Assembly (NCBI GenBank): GCA_020746875.1
Contig: JAGTJL010000038.1
Coordinates: forward strand, 1 to 64,000
Length of the DNA: 64,000 nt
Direction of reading: 5' to 3'
Source of the DNA: Rhexocercosporidium sp. MPI-PUGE-AT-0058
Lineage: Eukaryota; Ascomycota; Leotiomycetes; Helotiales
Part shown: piece after piece, positions 49,718 through 60,225 of the stretch
Layout of the letters: each line of letters starts with the position of its first letter
Numbering within the stretch: the stretch's first letter is position 1
The notes under the pieces: generated by a model
Database searches by the model: none
What the model saw: the letters and a program-made list of their open reading frames with translations, nothing else
Told to the model about the DNA's origin: nothing
Program-made: the position numbers and the translations under genes

Positions 49718-52160
49718 TGTGTAGGCGTTGAGGAGCGGAGGGGTGGATGTATAAAAGAGCTGATACCTGTAGGCGTGAGGGCGAAGGTGTGTGGTGGAGT
49801 GGAGGCTGGAGTGGAGGCGTGGAGGAGCGAAGGCATAGAGGGGAGAAAGGACTTTGTGTTTCTGTGTTGCTGTCTTGATATCAGTTTGATTCCTAAGAGC
49901 AACAATGATTTTGTGTTACGACAGGTAGAAATTGAGGTCCGGAGGATCGCACTTATGATTTGAAGTGCATGGTGGAAAATGGTGCAAGGAGAGAAGAAGT
50001 GGATGAGAATGAGGAGGTGTGAAAGACTGCAAGACAGGGAATGATTGAGAGATACACTGAGGGAATGAACGAGTATAAATATTCATGGACAGAGATCTTA
50101 CTAAATAGAGATTCACTGATGTCCTTCTGAGTCAAATGATCTTGGGGTCACAGGGGGGTATGTTGAAGTCGATATGGACTGAAACAAGAACTCCGCGATG
50201 TCTCTCTCTCTCTATCTGCAGCTCTAGAGATGATATATCCGAGACGTATTCCGATTACTCAAGGAGAAGTGATGTTGATTGGTATACCTCATAGAGGATA
50301 TAGCCATGAGAGAGACATTCTGTGGCTGCAATATGCTGGGACAAATGAAGGAGAGCTCATGTTGGTTTGTATGCCCTTGGAGGACCTGACCGAGAGCGAG
50401 AATCTGGCGCTGGGCATGATCGTGGTCCTGGGCGAGACATCTCTGTGGCCAGGTGGATAGCTTAAAGGTGGGAGAGTTCATAGAGTTCGTAGAAGATCTG
50501 GCCGTGAGCACTGGGCATGATCGTGGTCCTGGGCGAGACATCTGTGGCGACCAGCATGGCTTGGAGGTGGGAGTTCATGATCTTCATGCAAGACCGGCTC
50601 TCAGTGTAAACCAGGCCTTGGGCGAGACATCTCTGCGGCCACGGGAATACAGTAGCTTCAATGCAGGAGTCATGATGTTCATCTGGTGTTCGTTCATGGA
50701 AGACTCTGACCGTGAGTAAGGATCCAATCGGAAACATTCACTCAGCATGAACGTCCGTTCGTTTTGAACAAGATATCTCATGGAGACGAGCATACTCTTG
50801 GAAGGTGGGAGGGAGTCTATGGTGCTGTATTCATGAAGGACCTGATGCTAAGCGAGGACCTGGTGCTGGCTGGGAATAGGACCTAACCTGGCCTTGGGGC
50901 GAGACATTTCTGTGGCCAGGGGTGTAGTTGGGAGGGGGAGTTCAGGGAGTTCATGGAGGATTAGCTTTGGTGAGGAGCTGGCCTTGGGCGAGTCATCTCT
51001 GTGGTTAGGTGCATAGCTTGAAGGTGGAGTTGGTGGAGTTGGTGGTGTTGGTGGTGTTTGTGAAGGATCCAGCTATAGGCATGAACGTGGGTAGTCCCGA
51101 GCGAGACATCTCTACGGCCACGAGCATAGCTCGAACGTGGGAAGTCATGGTGTTCGTGGAGAACCGTGGAGAACCATAAAAACCACGAAGAACCTGCCCA
51201 TGAGAGGATCTAGCCATAAGCATGAACGTAGGTAATCGTAGGCAGGGGCAAGGCATCTCTGCGGCGACGTGCATAGGTGGAAGTGGAGTTGGTGATGTGG
51301 CGGGCGATGATTGAAGGGGTGGTGTATATTGATTGGTACTGTAAATTTCCTGGAGAGCGAGAGCCTGGCAATGAGCAAGAATGAGTAGGATATCTCTGTG
51401 GTTCGGTGCATAACTTGAGGATGGAAAGAAAGGTGGTGTGTGGGTGTTGTGGTTGTTGTGGTTGTTGTGGTTGTTGTGGTTGTTGTGGTTGTTGTGGTTG
51501 TTGTGGTATGGGCAAAGAGAGCGACAAACGAAGAGAGCAGGGGAGTGAGATGCGAGGCTGGGGCCGGAAGAGAGAAAATCCAATAAATAGACAGACAGAT
51601 AGACAGATAGGTAACTTCGATGTACTTGACTATACTTGAGCGAGATATGATTACGGCGAGATAAATATAGACAGGACACAAGGAGGGGAGAAAGGATCCG
51701 GGAGATTCCTGGTATCATTTCCAGACTTCTGGTGCCAGCGACAGCGGCATTCATTGCATTACATTACTATCAGGTCAAGGTCACGATTTGACATGGGTTC
51801 TCAGGGTGAGTGGTCTTTGAGATGGATGGGATGAGATGTTTGTCCCATGGTTTAAACTTGGTGACTATGTGGGTTTCCGTTAGCAGACAGCAGTTCATGG
51901 GAGGAGGATGTGCGGTGTGGAGGAGAAGAGAATGGTCAGTCGCCCGAACTTGGGCAGTGTGCGTGCTGCCGTCAGCGGTTCGTGGGGAGGAGAATTAGCT
52001 TTGTGCGGGGGAGAAGAGAATATTTATTGAAGGTATTTGTGGTTGTGATTGTGAATGTGGATGTGAGTATAAGTAGGCATGGTTGTGATCTGTCTACGAG
52101 GTCTTGTCCGCGACGGCCCTCCGCAAGCTCCGGGGTCACGGGACCTCGCTTCGCCACGGT
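49718..52160. repeat. Intergenic tract with decayed minisatellite
   Basis: From about 50,170 to 51,420 the phrase GGCGAGACATCTCTGTGGCC and its variants recurs at about 50,431, 50,532, 50,621, 50,898, 50,987, 51,101, 51,251 and 51,387. The units are joined by related text (GTGGGAGTTCATG, GGACCTGACC). The unit is roughly 90-150 bp and irregular. Open frames here on both strands are shadows of the repeat. I support no gene between 49,720 and 52,160. Confidence 0.75.
51445..51506. repeat. TTGTGGTTG microsatellite
   Basis: About seven perfect 9-bp units. On the two strands it reads as Cys/Gly or Gln/Pro runs, which explains the short frames called there. Confidence 0.95.
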
Positions 52161-52346
52161 CTTTAATTAAAAGCTTTTTATTAAAAATAAAGAATTCTAG
52201 CTTTAAATAACTTTTGGTTTTATTTATTATATTTTATAAGATATTTTTATTAATATTTACTTATATTATTAATTTTCATTTTTAATCCGGCCTCTGCCGC
52301 TTCGCTAAAATCCTTATAATAAACGGCCCTACGCAAGCTCCGGGGT
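52113..52346. repeat. 24-bp direct repeat pair at the edge of AT block 2
   Basis: ACGGCCCT(C/A)CGCAAGCTCCG followed by GGGT occurs at 52,113-52,136 and 52,323-52,346, with one difference. GC-rich flanks contrast with the AT-rich spacer. The pair may mark the ends of a small element. Confidence 0.7.
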
Positions 52347-52444
52347 TTATTACGGATTTTGCCGAGACCTTAGGTGGTTATTAAAATTATTTATAAAAGT
52401 ACTTATAAAACACTTATTAATTTATGAATAAATTTACTTAATAA

Positions 52445-52756
52445 TGTTACGACCTCCGATGCGCCTCGTATTACCGACACAGCTATTAAGGCTGCTTTAG
52501 TCACGTGAAGGCTACTTTAGTTAAGGCTGCTTTAGTGGCGCTCGACATCGCTCGTAGCATTGCCTTGGCATAACAACCATGGCGCTAGGCTTAATCGAGA
52601 AAGGCTAGGGAAACCCTTTGTGTATTTATATTAAAACTCCCTCTTATAAAAAGCTCTCTTTTTCTCCTTATCTTTTCTTCTTAATTCTAAGCGTAGCTTT
52701 AGGTCCAAATACAAAGCTATTTCTTGCACCGTATTAACCTCTAGCCAGCCGTAACA
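52445..52756 (+). mobile_element. Solo LTR with 5-bp target duplication AATAA
   Basis: It starts TGTTACGACC and ends GCCGTAACA, so the ends are 7-bp inverted repeats. AATAA stands at 52,440-52,444 and 52,757-52,761. A TATA-like CTTATAAAAAGCTC lies near 52,632. CpA is retained, unlike in the surrounding block. Confidence 0.92.
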
Positions 52757-52940
52757 AATAACTTTTAATTTACTTTAATTTAAGAATTTACTTAGTTTAC
52801 TTTTTAATTTATATTTATAATAATTAACGCTTTTAATACTTTTAATATTATATATGCCTTATATACTTTAAGCTATTAATTTTTATTTATATATATAACT
52901 TTATAATAAACTTTTTAGTTTTTATACTTTAATATATTAT

Positions 52941-53100
52941 TATAACGACAGAATAGCTTCGGCTAAGTCAGGGGTCCGGAATAGGTCCGACTCCCCTCCG
53001 ACTCCTTATATATATGGCTCCCTCTTATATAATAGCTTTATAGTTTTTATATTTTAAGTATTAAGTCTATCTTTACTTTCAAAGCTCTTACGTCGTTATA
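52941..53100. mobile_element. Probable RIP-mutated solo LTR
   Basis: It starts TATAACGACAG and ends ACGTCGTTATA. Both ends fit a TGTAACGAC..GTCGTTACA pair after C-to-T and G-to-A changes. Flanks ATTAT and ATTGC would be a target duplication changed by RIP. Internal GC-rich text (CAGGGGTCCGGAATAGG) contrasts with the surroundings. Confidence 0.5.
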
Positions 53101-53117
53101 ATTGCGTATATTAATTA

Positions 53118-53230
53118 CTTACTTTTATTACTTTTATTACTTTTATTACTTTTATTACTTTTATTACTTTTATTACTTTTATTACTTTTATTACTTTTAT
53201 TACTTTTATTACTTTTATTACTTTTATTAT
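53118..53230. repeat. ACTTTTATT 9-bp tandem repeat
   Basis: About twelve near-perfect units in direct order. Confidence 0.96.
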
Positions 53231-54349
53231 ATTTTTTAGTAAAGTATATATTAACCTATTTATATTAATTTAAAAGAACTCTTTTTAATTCGCTAATGTT
53301 GTTATTAAATTAATATTTATATAAAATTTTATAGAATTTATTTATTATTAAAGATTATTAATACGTTAAGCGATTTTAAAAGCTATTTATAAAGTGAAAA
53401 ACTTATTAATATTTTTAAATTTATTATTTTATAATTATTTATAATTATAAAAACGTATTAAGAATCTTTTTATTTAAAGCCGTTTAATTTAATGTTATAT
53501 ATATTAAAGTTTTTATTTATATTATAAAAGTATTATAACGGGGTTAACGTTAAAAGTTTATTTTTGACGTAATTAAATTACTTCTTATTATATTTAAGAT
53601 AACTTTCAAAGTAATTATTACGGTCCGTATATTTACTTAATATAAATATAATAAATTATATAAATTTTAATAATTAAAAAGTAAGTATATTACGTACGAT
53701 AATATAAATAATAATTAATATAATTAAAATACTATTTTTAATTAAATATAAAGCTTTTATTTAATAATAAACGTATTAATCTTATATAAATATTTTTTTT
53801 AAATTTCTTTAAATTTTAAGATTTAAAAGATTTCTTAAGATTTTAAGATTTATTACGTAATATATAATCGTAGAAATTTCGTAATTATAAGATTACTTTT
53901 AAGATTATATTATAAATAAATATTTTAAATATAAATAAGTCCTAAGACTTTATTAACTCTTAGGAGTCGTGCTTTTAAGAATTATTTAATTTTTAAGATT
54001 ATAATAACTTTTAAAACATTTCTTCTTAAGACTCGGTGGTCGCTTAAAAGCGTTTATAATAGTAATATCTTTTAAAAATAAAAACGATTTTTATTATAAC
54101 TTTTCTTTTTAATTTAAATTATATTCTTTAAATATATAATATCTTTAATATTCGTTAAATAAGTATTTCTTACGTTTATTTTTTAACACTTACTTTATTA
54201 CTTTCTTATTATATATTTAGTGTTTTCTCTTTTATAATATATTTAAAGTAAAATTATTAATAATATTATTAATAAATATTAATTAATTATAATTGCTATT
54301 ACAATAAATATAAAAACTTAATATTTAATTAATTAATATCTTTTTAGAT

Positions 54350-54784
54350 AGCGTATTTTTATATAGCGTGTGTTTATAGCGCGTTTTTATAAAGCGTGTA
54401 TTTATATAGCGTGCGTTTATATAATATATTTAATATGTATTTATATAGCGTGTTTATATAGCGTGCATTTATATAACGTATTTAGTAATTTAGTTATTTA
54501 ATAGATATTTATATAGCGTGTTTTTATATATCGTAGCTTTATATAACGTATATTTATATAGCGAGGTTTTAATAGCGTGGCTTTATATAGCACGTATTTA
54601 TATAGCGTGCATTTATATAACGCATTTAGTAATTTAATTATTTAATAAATATTTATATAGTGTGTTTTATATATTATAGCTTTATATAATGTATATTTAT
54701 ATAGCGAGGTTTTAATAGCGTGGCTTTATATACCGTGGCTTTATATAGCGTTTATTTATATAATATATTTAATAATTTAGCTAT
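54350..54784. repeat. About 144-bp tandem satellite built of TTTATATAGCGTG units
   Basis: The phrase GTGCATTTATATAACG.ATTTAGTAATTTA recurs at about 54,463 and 54,607 and in a diverged form near 54,750, a period of about 144 bp. Inside each period a 13-15-bp unit TTTATATAGCGTG is repeated with variants. It runs directly into the octamer satellite. Confidence 0.85.
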
Positions 54785-55067
54785 TTATTTACTTATTTAC
54801 TTATTTACTTATTTACTTATTTACTTATTTACTTATTTACTTATTTACTTATTTACTTGTTTACTTGTTTACTTATTTACTTATTTACTTATTTACTTAT
54901 TTACTTGTTTACTTGTTTACTTATTTACTTATTTACTTATTTACTTGTTTACTTGTTTACTTATTTACTTATTTACTTATTTACTTGTTTACTTATTTAC
55001 TTATTTACTTATTTACTTATTTACTTATTTACTTGTTTACTTATTTACTTATTTACTTATTTACTTA
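54785..55067. repeat. TTATTTAC octamer satellite, about 35 units
   Basis: Perfect 8-bp period with a single variable base (TTATTTAC or TTGTTTAC). All forward frames are open because 8 bp cycles frames, so the Leu/Tyr/Phe-rich frames called here are artefacts. Confidence 0.97.
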
Positions 55068-56868
55068 GCGTTTATTTATTATAATAATTAAGTAAGTACG
55101 TCGAAAGCATGTCAAAAGCACGTGGCGGCTACCCTCGGATACCCCCGGCCAGTAAACCGAGGATTTTGGTGTTCCTGCGGGTGGCTTGTGCGGGCGGGTG
55201 CGGCCAATCAGCGCACTTCACGTGACCAGCTTTTTTTAAAAAGTGATCCACAAATCGCTCAATATTATATAGATTTACATCGCCTCTGCCTCTGCCTCTG
55301 CCTTTCTGATGGCCAGTCTGGGAAAAGTCATTGGAATGATGCTTGCAAAAATTCATAGGGAGCTGGTCGATCTGGTCTGCCTGATCGCGACCAAGGAATT
55401 CCCAGTATTCCGTTTACTAGCTAGCATTTGCTGATTGGCTTCGAAGCCGACAGAAGAGGGGCGGGCGGGCGAGCGAGAGAATGAGCAGATAGATGGATGA
55501 AAGGGTACTCTAAACGAATGAGTGAGTAAATGAATAAATGAACATCTTCAAATGAAATGAACTTCAACTACTTGGCTACTACTACTTGGGTACGTAAAAG
55601 ACGGAATGTCGTTGGAAGAAAAGTCGATCAGTGGCGCCCGGTTGACGCAGATGAGGTGAGGCTCCGCGATGCGCATAGGGCAGTTGATGGCACAACCACA
55701 CAGCATCTGTATCAACCAGACTCGAGCACTGTGCTGGATGTACAGTACCTGGGAAGAAGATGGTCGGAGGGTAGATGAACATCGCACAGTCGAGGTCTAT
55801 CTGATCTATCTATCTAAAGAATAAAAGAAAACAAATACAACAGGGAAAAGAGAGAGAGATAGAGTCCTATTAATCAGTTAAATGAAGGTTCAATTGAGAC
55901 GACGATATTCCAAGGTGAGAGTGCTGGTGGCTGTGGCTGGGGGTGGGGGAATGTCGGTACTCGGCACTCGGCACATTCCTAAGCCGAACTCATCTACCTC
56001 CCGTACCATTAGCTGGCTTGGCTGGCTGGTGGTGGGGGAATGTCGGTCCTTCGCACTTTTCCTAAGCCGAACTCATCTGCCATTGGCTGGCTGGCTGGGT
56101 GCTTGGTTTCTTCCCATCCCATCGCATCCCATCCCACCTACATACATACATCCTCACATACATCCTCCCTCGACTTGCCAAGTTCATCTCATTCGCATGC
56201 AAAGCAAAAGGTCAGAGTAGGTGGCAGAGTGAAGCAGGTCAAGCGGGCGCAATGGCAATGTTCGCATCAAAGACAGGAAAGGCTACAGGAAAGGCTACAG
56301 GAACCAATGGTGGACGACGGATAGCAGATGGCCGGGTTTTGAAGGAGAGGAAGGGAGGTACAAGATACCGAAGCTTCACAACGCAACACGCAAATAGAAG
56401 GGAGTTGAGCCGAATACTACAAACAAGTAAGATACCTGCTACCACATCATATGGATTTTCGCGCCCGTATTAGTGCTCAACTAACTGATGAAGTCCTAGC
56501 TAGCGAGAGAATAAATCATATCACGAATCCCTCTGCGCATCATCTTTTCCAATTCTACCTGCGAACCCTCTCCCCCTCTTCCCCTCCCCCCATCTTACGG
56601 CGAACTGGTCTGCGGATCGCTGCACCCTCGATGCATCCTGCGATAGATACAGCGTGGATCCTAATTGAGTCGAGGCGGACTGAGCCATTTCAGTCAACAC
56701 GGCTGGCCCGTCTCGGCTCTCTACATTCCAGACAGACCTGCCTCCGTTTGCAACGGCATTCCCTTGGTCCTTCGCCCGTCGTCCTTCATTCCCCATCAAC
56801 CACCCACTGCTACTACTCTGTTGCAACAATACCACCACCATAATAAATGTCCGGATGATATTAGCAAT
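55068..56868. other. Intergenic region upstream of the membrane protein gene
   Basis: Normal composition. An imperfect tandem duplication of about 89 bp lies at 55,945-56,103, carrying GGGGGAATGTCGGT and CCTAAGCCGAACTCATCT in both copies. Many short frames overlap on both strands without domains or introns; I call none as genes. Confidence 0.5.
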
Positions 56869-59097
56869 ATGGCTGACATTCCTCGACCCGCATCGGCACA
56901 ATCAAAGCTCCCATCCCAAGCTGATCCCCCAACCGCCTCTAATTCCACCTCCCATTCCACCGCCCCCGCCGTTACGCCCTCCGCGCAACTTCAACAGGTT
57001 CGGCATGCGTTGAAGGAAAAGAAAGATGCAATTGACCGGGAGAGGGCCAAGTGGATACTAGAGGGCAGTCGTGAGCAGATCACCATGGTCTTAGCAGAGG
57101 CCCCAGCAGAAACCGCAGAGCAGCGATCCATGAGGAGCAGGGCAAGACGAGCGGAAGAGAGAGCAGAGGGCAGAAAGGCAAAGACCGAGACGAAGTCGGA
57201 GACAGAGGCATCGGGACGTTGGGCCTGGCATACTACCGAAACGCCAGAAGGTCACAGAGTCACGGCTGTAAGTCCTGTCCTTTCCTGGCTTGAAGTTGGT
57301 GCTGAACAAGGCCTTTGCTAACTAACCACCTCTCGGAGTATAGAGACGAACTTTCGTCTTAACCCTCCAGGATATTGCCAACTTCCAAAAACTTGCACCG
57401 CCCACCTCTCCTCCCCGCCGCACGCTATCCGAGACCGCAGTCCCTGATGCTGTTGATGTCCAGAATCGACTCCGGGCGCTGACCTCTTCCCAGCTTGGAC
57501 GGCCAAGAGAGCAGACACCCCCCGAGCCGACTGGCAAAGGATCTGGGCTCGCGGAGAACAATACTTTCGGCCAGAGGCCTGGGATCATCTGCTCGAGACG
57601 CTGAAGGCACAGGCAGCGGAGACAGGCACGGGCGTGCAGGTGGCCGCAGCGAATACTTGGTGGGCAGTGAAGGCAGGTCTCTGGGATATCGGCGCCTCAA
57701 TAGGCACGGCAATCACTGTGTTATGGAAAGCGGTCTGTATGGTAGTATGTTCTACCTGGTGGACGACATTGTACAAGGCAGCGCTTTATTACGGATTCTT
57801 ATTCTACATGTTCCTGGCTCTCCTCTACGTCGTCCTCGGTATATATCGCAGCTCGACTAATTCAATCCCTGGCCTTCGTACTATTAGTCGATACGCATCC
57901 GCGCCTGTTGTCTTCGCCGTCTGCTCTGTTCCTGGAGTCCGGATGGTGGACGATAGCCTCTACTCCCTCTGTGCACCGATCGTTACCAAAGACCGCCCCA
58001 AGGGCCCACGAAAAGCACGCCGCATCGATGGGCCACGAGCAACACGGAACACGACCGAGGTCCTCTACGAGTTCGCCGCCCTTTGCACACCGGAGTTTTG
58101 GGAGGAAACCCTGAAGCTTGGTAACCATCTCACGGATCTCAGCTCCTCCTTCAGCACCCTTCGTACCCCCTACGAGCGACTCTATGCAAGGTGGAAGTAC
58201 ACCGTGTCGGCCGAACTTCGAGCACGACGGCTACCGGCCGTGATGCCCTTGTTGTCGGTGGTTGAATCCATTGACGCTGCGGCGAAAGGGCTGATCTCGC
58301 TGGAGAGCAACATCGTGAGTGCCTGGATCCGCGTCGAGACCACCATAGGCTTCTTCCGAGAGAAACTCGCCATCGCCGCAGCTAGGACGTCGTGGATCCC
58401 AGGAGCCAGGCGGAAGAAGGCAGACAAGGTCTTATCCGAATACGCTCACCAGTGCGAGATCGTCATCGAACAGCTCACGGTGCTGATCAAGTTCATCCAA
58501 TCGGTTATTGCTCTCTTCGAGGAGCTCGGCAAGCGGCTCGACAACGTCCGCGAGGCGATTCTTCTAGTCGAGGAGGTCCGGCTGAGGGACCTCGAATCGC
58601 AGTGGTTCTGGATCCGGCACTGGCGCACGAGCGACTTGTCGACTCTCAGGACCGTCTTCGGCCTCTTCCCGTCGATGAGCTACTCGGCGAGCAGCGCCGA
58701 GAAGGGTATCGCGGTCAAGGAATCCTACTTCCTCGAGACGCTCCAGATCTCGGCCATCACGGCCACGAACGAGCAGATGATGGCTGAGCTCGTCACGATG
58801 CTTACTTTCCTGGAGAGGAAGCTGGTCACATGGAGTGAATTCAAGCGTGCTCTACTTGCGCACCCCACTGATCCTAACGGAGATGTGTCCGGGACAGGGG
58901 CCGCTGCTGGTGGTGGTGGTGGTGGTAGGATGAGAGGGAGAGAGGAAGAGCTTAATATGGAATTGCATATTCGGCTCGTTGATCAGATGTGGGAACAGTA
59001 TAAGCGGTCTAGTCAGCTTGCTTGGAGGGATCTGATGAAGGGGAGGGCTAGGGAGGGGGGTGAAGAGGATGGTGAGCCTGAGAGGGTTGGGGGTTGA
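56869..59097 (+). CDS. Membrane-anchored helical protein with N-terminal coiled coil; frame break
   Basis: Exon 1 is 56,869-57,267 (ATG start, phase 0). It is followed by a clear 76-nt intron (GTAAGT donor, GCTAACTAAC branch, TATAG acceptor) and exon 2 from 57,344. Exon 2 is open in one frame to about 57,520, after which a different frame is open to the stop at 59,097. Either one C is missing from the six-C run at 57,518-57,523 (717 residues if restored) or a weak intron ends at 57,507 (for example 57,440-57,507; 694 residues). Residues about 40-75 form a charged helix (L-K-E-K-K-D-A-I-D-R-E-R). One strong membrane segment follows (Y-Y-G-F-L-F-Y-M-F-L-A-L-L-Y-V-V-L-G). Then comes a helical cytosolic-type domain of about 300 residues, a poly-Gly run and an acidic tail. 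I do not recognise the family. Confidence 0.8.
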
Positions 59098-60225
59098 TAA
59101 GGTGGTGGTTGGAAGGGGATGGTGTATTGGAGTATGATCGGATGCTAGGGAAGTGGTAGGTAACAAGGGATTTTGTCATTTAGGATTTGTGATTAGGGAC
59201 TGGGGACTGGGGATTGAGGAGTCGGGATACTTTAAAAGTGATGGGAACCGGTAGGTATTGGAGTTCAAAGGTTCACATTTGGGGTTCTATGTTCTAGATT
59301 CTACAAGCTCTAAAGCATCCACAGCATTAATAATACAAAGAGATGGCTTTACTTCATTCCTCTCCCCTTCCCCTCCCTTTACTTCATATCTCTCCTCTCC
59401 TCTTCTCTCCTCTCCTCTTCTCTCCTCTCCTCTTCTCTCCTCTCTCCTCTTCTCTCCTCTCCTCTTCTCTCCTCTCCTCCTCGTCTCCAATGAGAGCCGT
59501 CTATCACGAACCGACTCGCCGGATGCATCGGCAGTGTTCAAAGACGTAGCTCTCTAGCTCTCCAGGTGCAGGTGCAAGTGCAAGTACAGGCGCTAGATAG
59601 ATGGATAGATGGATAAATAAGAAAGTACTTCTTGAGGTACCTCATCTATAATTTAAAGCACTTGGGAAAATGGGATGTGGGTGGGTACACGGGATGGTGG
59701 TATTCTGGACTGGATTTGGGGTTGTGAGTGAGTGGGTATGTGTGCGGTGTTTAGTGCTGTGGTATTGGTATTATAGTGTTATAGTGTTATGGTGTTATGG
59801 TGCTCTGGTGGTGTTGAACTTTTATACATGATTGAGTGAGTGAGTGATGATATAAGATGAGATGAGATGACATTGACTGACTAATGAATCACAACTCTTC
59901 ATTTTTGAGTGAGTGTGTGTGTGGATCCAAATACAACAGGTAGCTCATTGAAAAATCCATCCAGACTTTCCTCGCAATGGGTAGGGTAGTGTAGGGTAGT
60001 GTAGGGCAGTGCAGGGCAGACAGTGCATTGCTTCGATTAAAGAATACGATTCAAGTCCTCACATCTCCTTAAAAGTAAAGTGAAACGCCAAATCCCTGTA
60101 TTTGTATCTATTTGTATTACCATTACCCCAGCTAAGGCATACATTCATGATTCATAAGTCATAATGATATCTGAATCTCATCTCATCTCGCCTCATGTCT
60201 CCCTCCCTCCTCCCTTCTCCTTAAG
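59098..60225. other. Intergenic, convergent gene ends
   Basis: It separates the plus-strand gene ending at 59,097 from the minus-strand gene ending at 60,226. It contains a CTCTCCTCTT microsatellite at 59,385-59,480, a GTGTTATGGTGTTATAG-type repeat near 59,780 and short GTAGGGTAGT repeats near 59,985. No gene is seen. Confidence 0.7.
59385..59480. repeat. CTCCTCTTCT pyrimidine microsatellite
   Basis: Irregular units of CTCTCCTCTTCTC. Open frames across it are repeat shadows. Confidence 0.93.

Larger units (their letters stand above)
52160..55090. repeat. Second RIP-like AT-rich block with LTRs and satellites
   Basis: About 2.9 kb of TpA-rich sequence between gene-bearing regions. It has two LTR-like pieces, a 9-bp satellite, a roughly 144-bp satellite and an 8-bp satellite. 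Between 53,240 and 54,340 nothing is recognisable. No gene is supported. Confidence 0.85.

Noticed and set aside
51005..51754. 249-codon minus-strand frame
   Set aside because: It spans the decayed minisatellite and the 9-bp microsatellite; several overlapping frames are equally open; no domain.
54720..55091. Leu/Tyr/Phe-rich frames open in all three plus-strand phases
   Set aside because: An 8-bp satellite with no stop words leaves every frame open; not coding.
59258..59557. Ser/Leu/Pro-rich frames near 59.4 kb
   Set aside because: Produced by the CTCTCCTCTT microsatellite.
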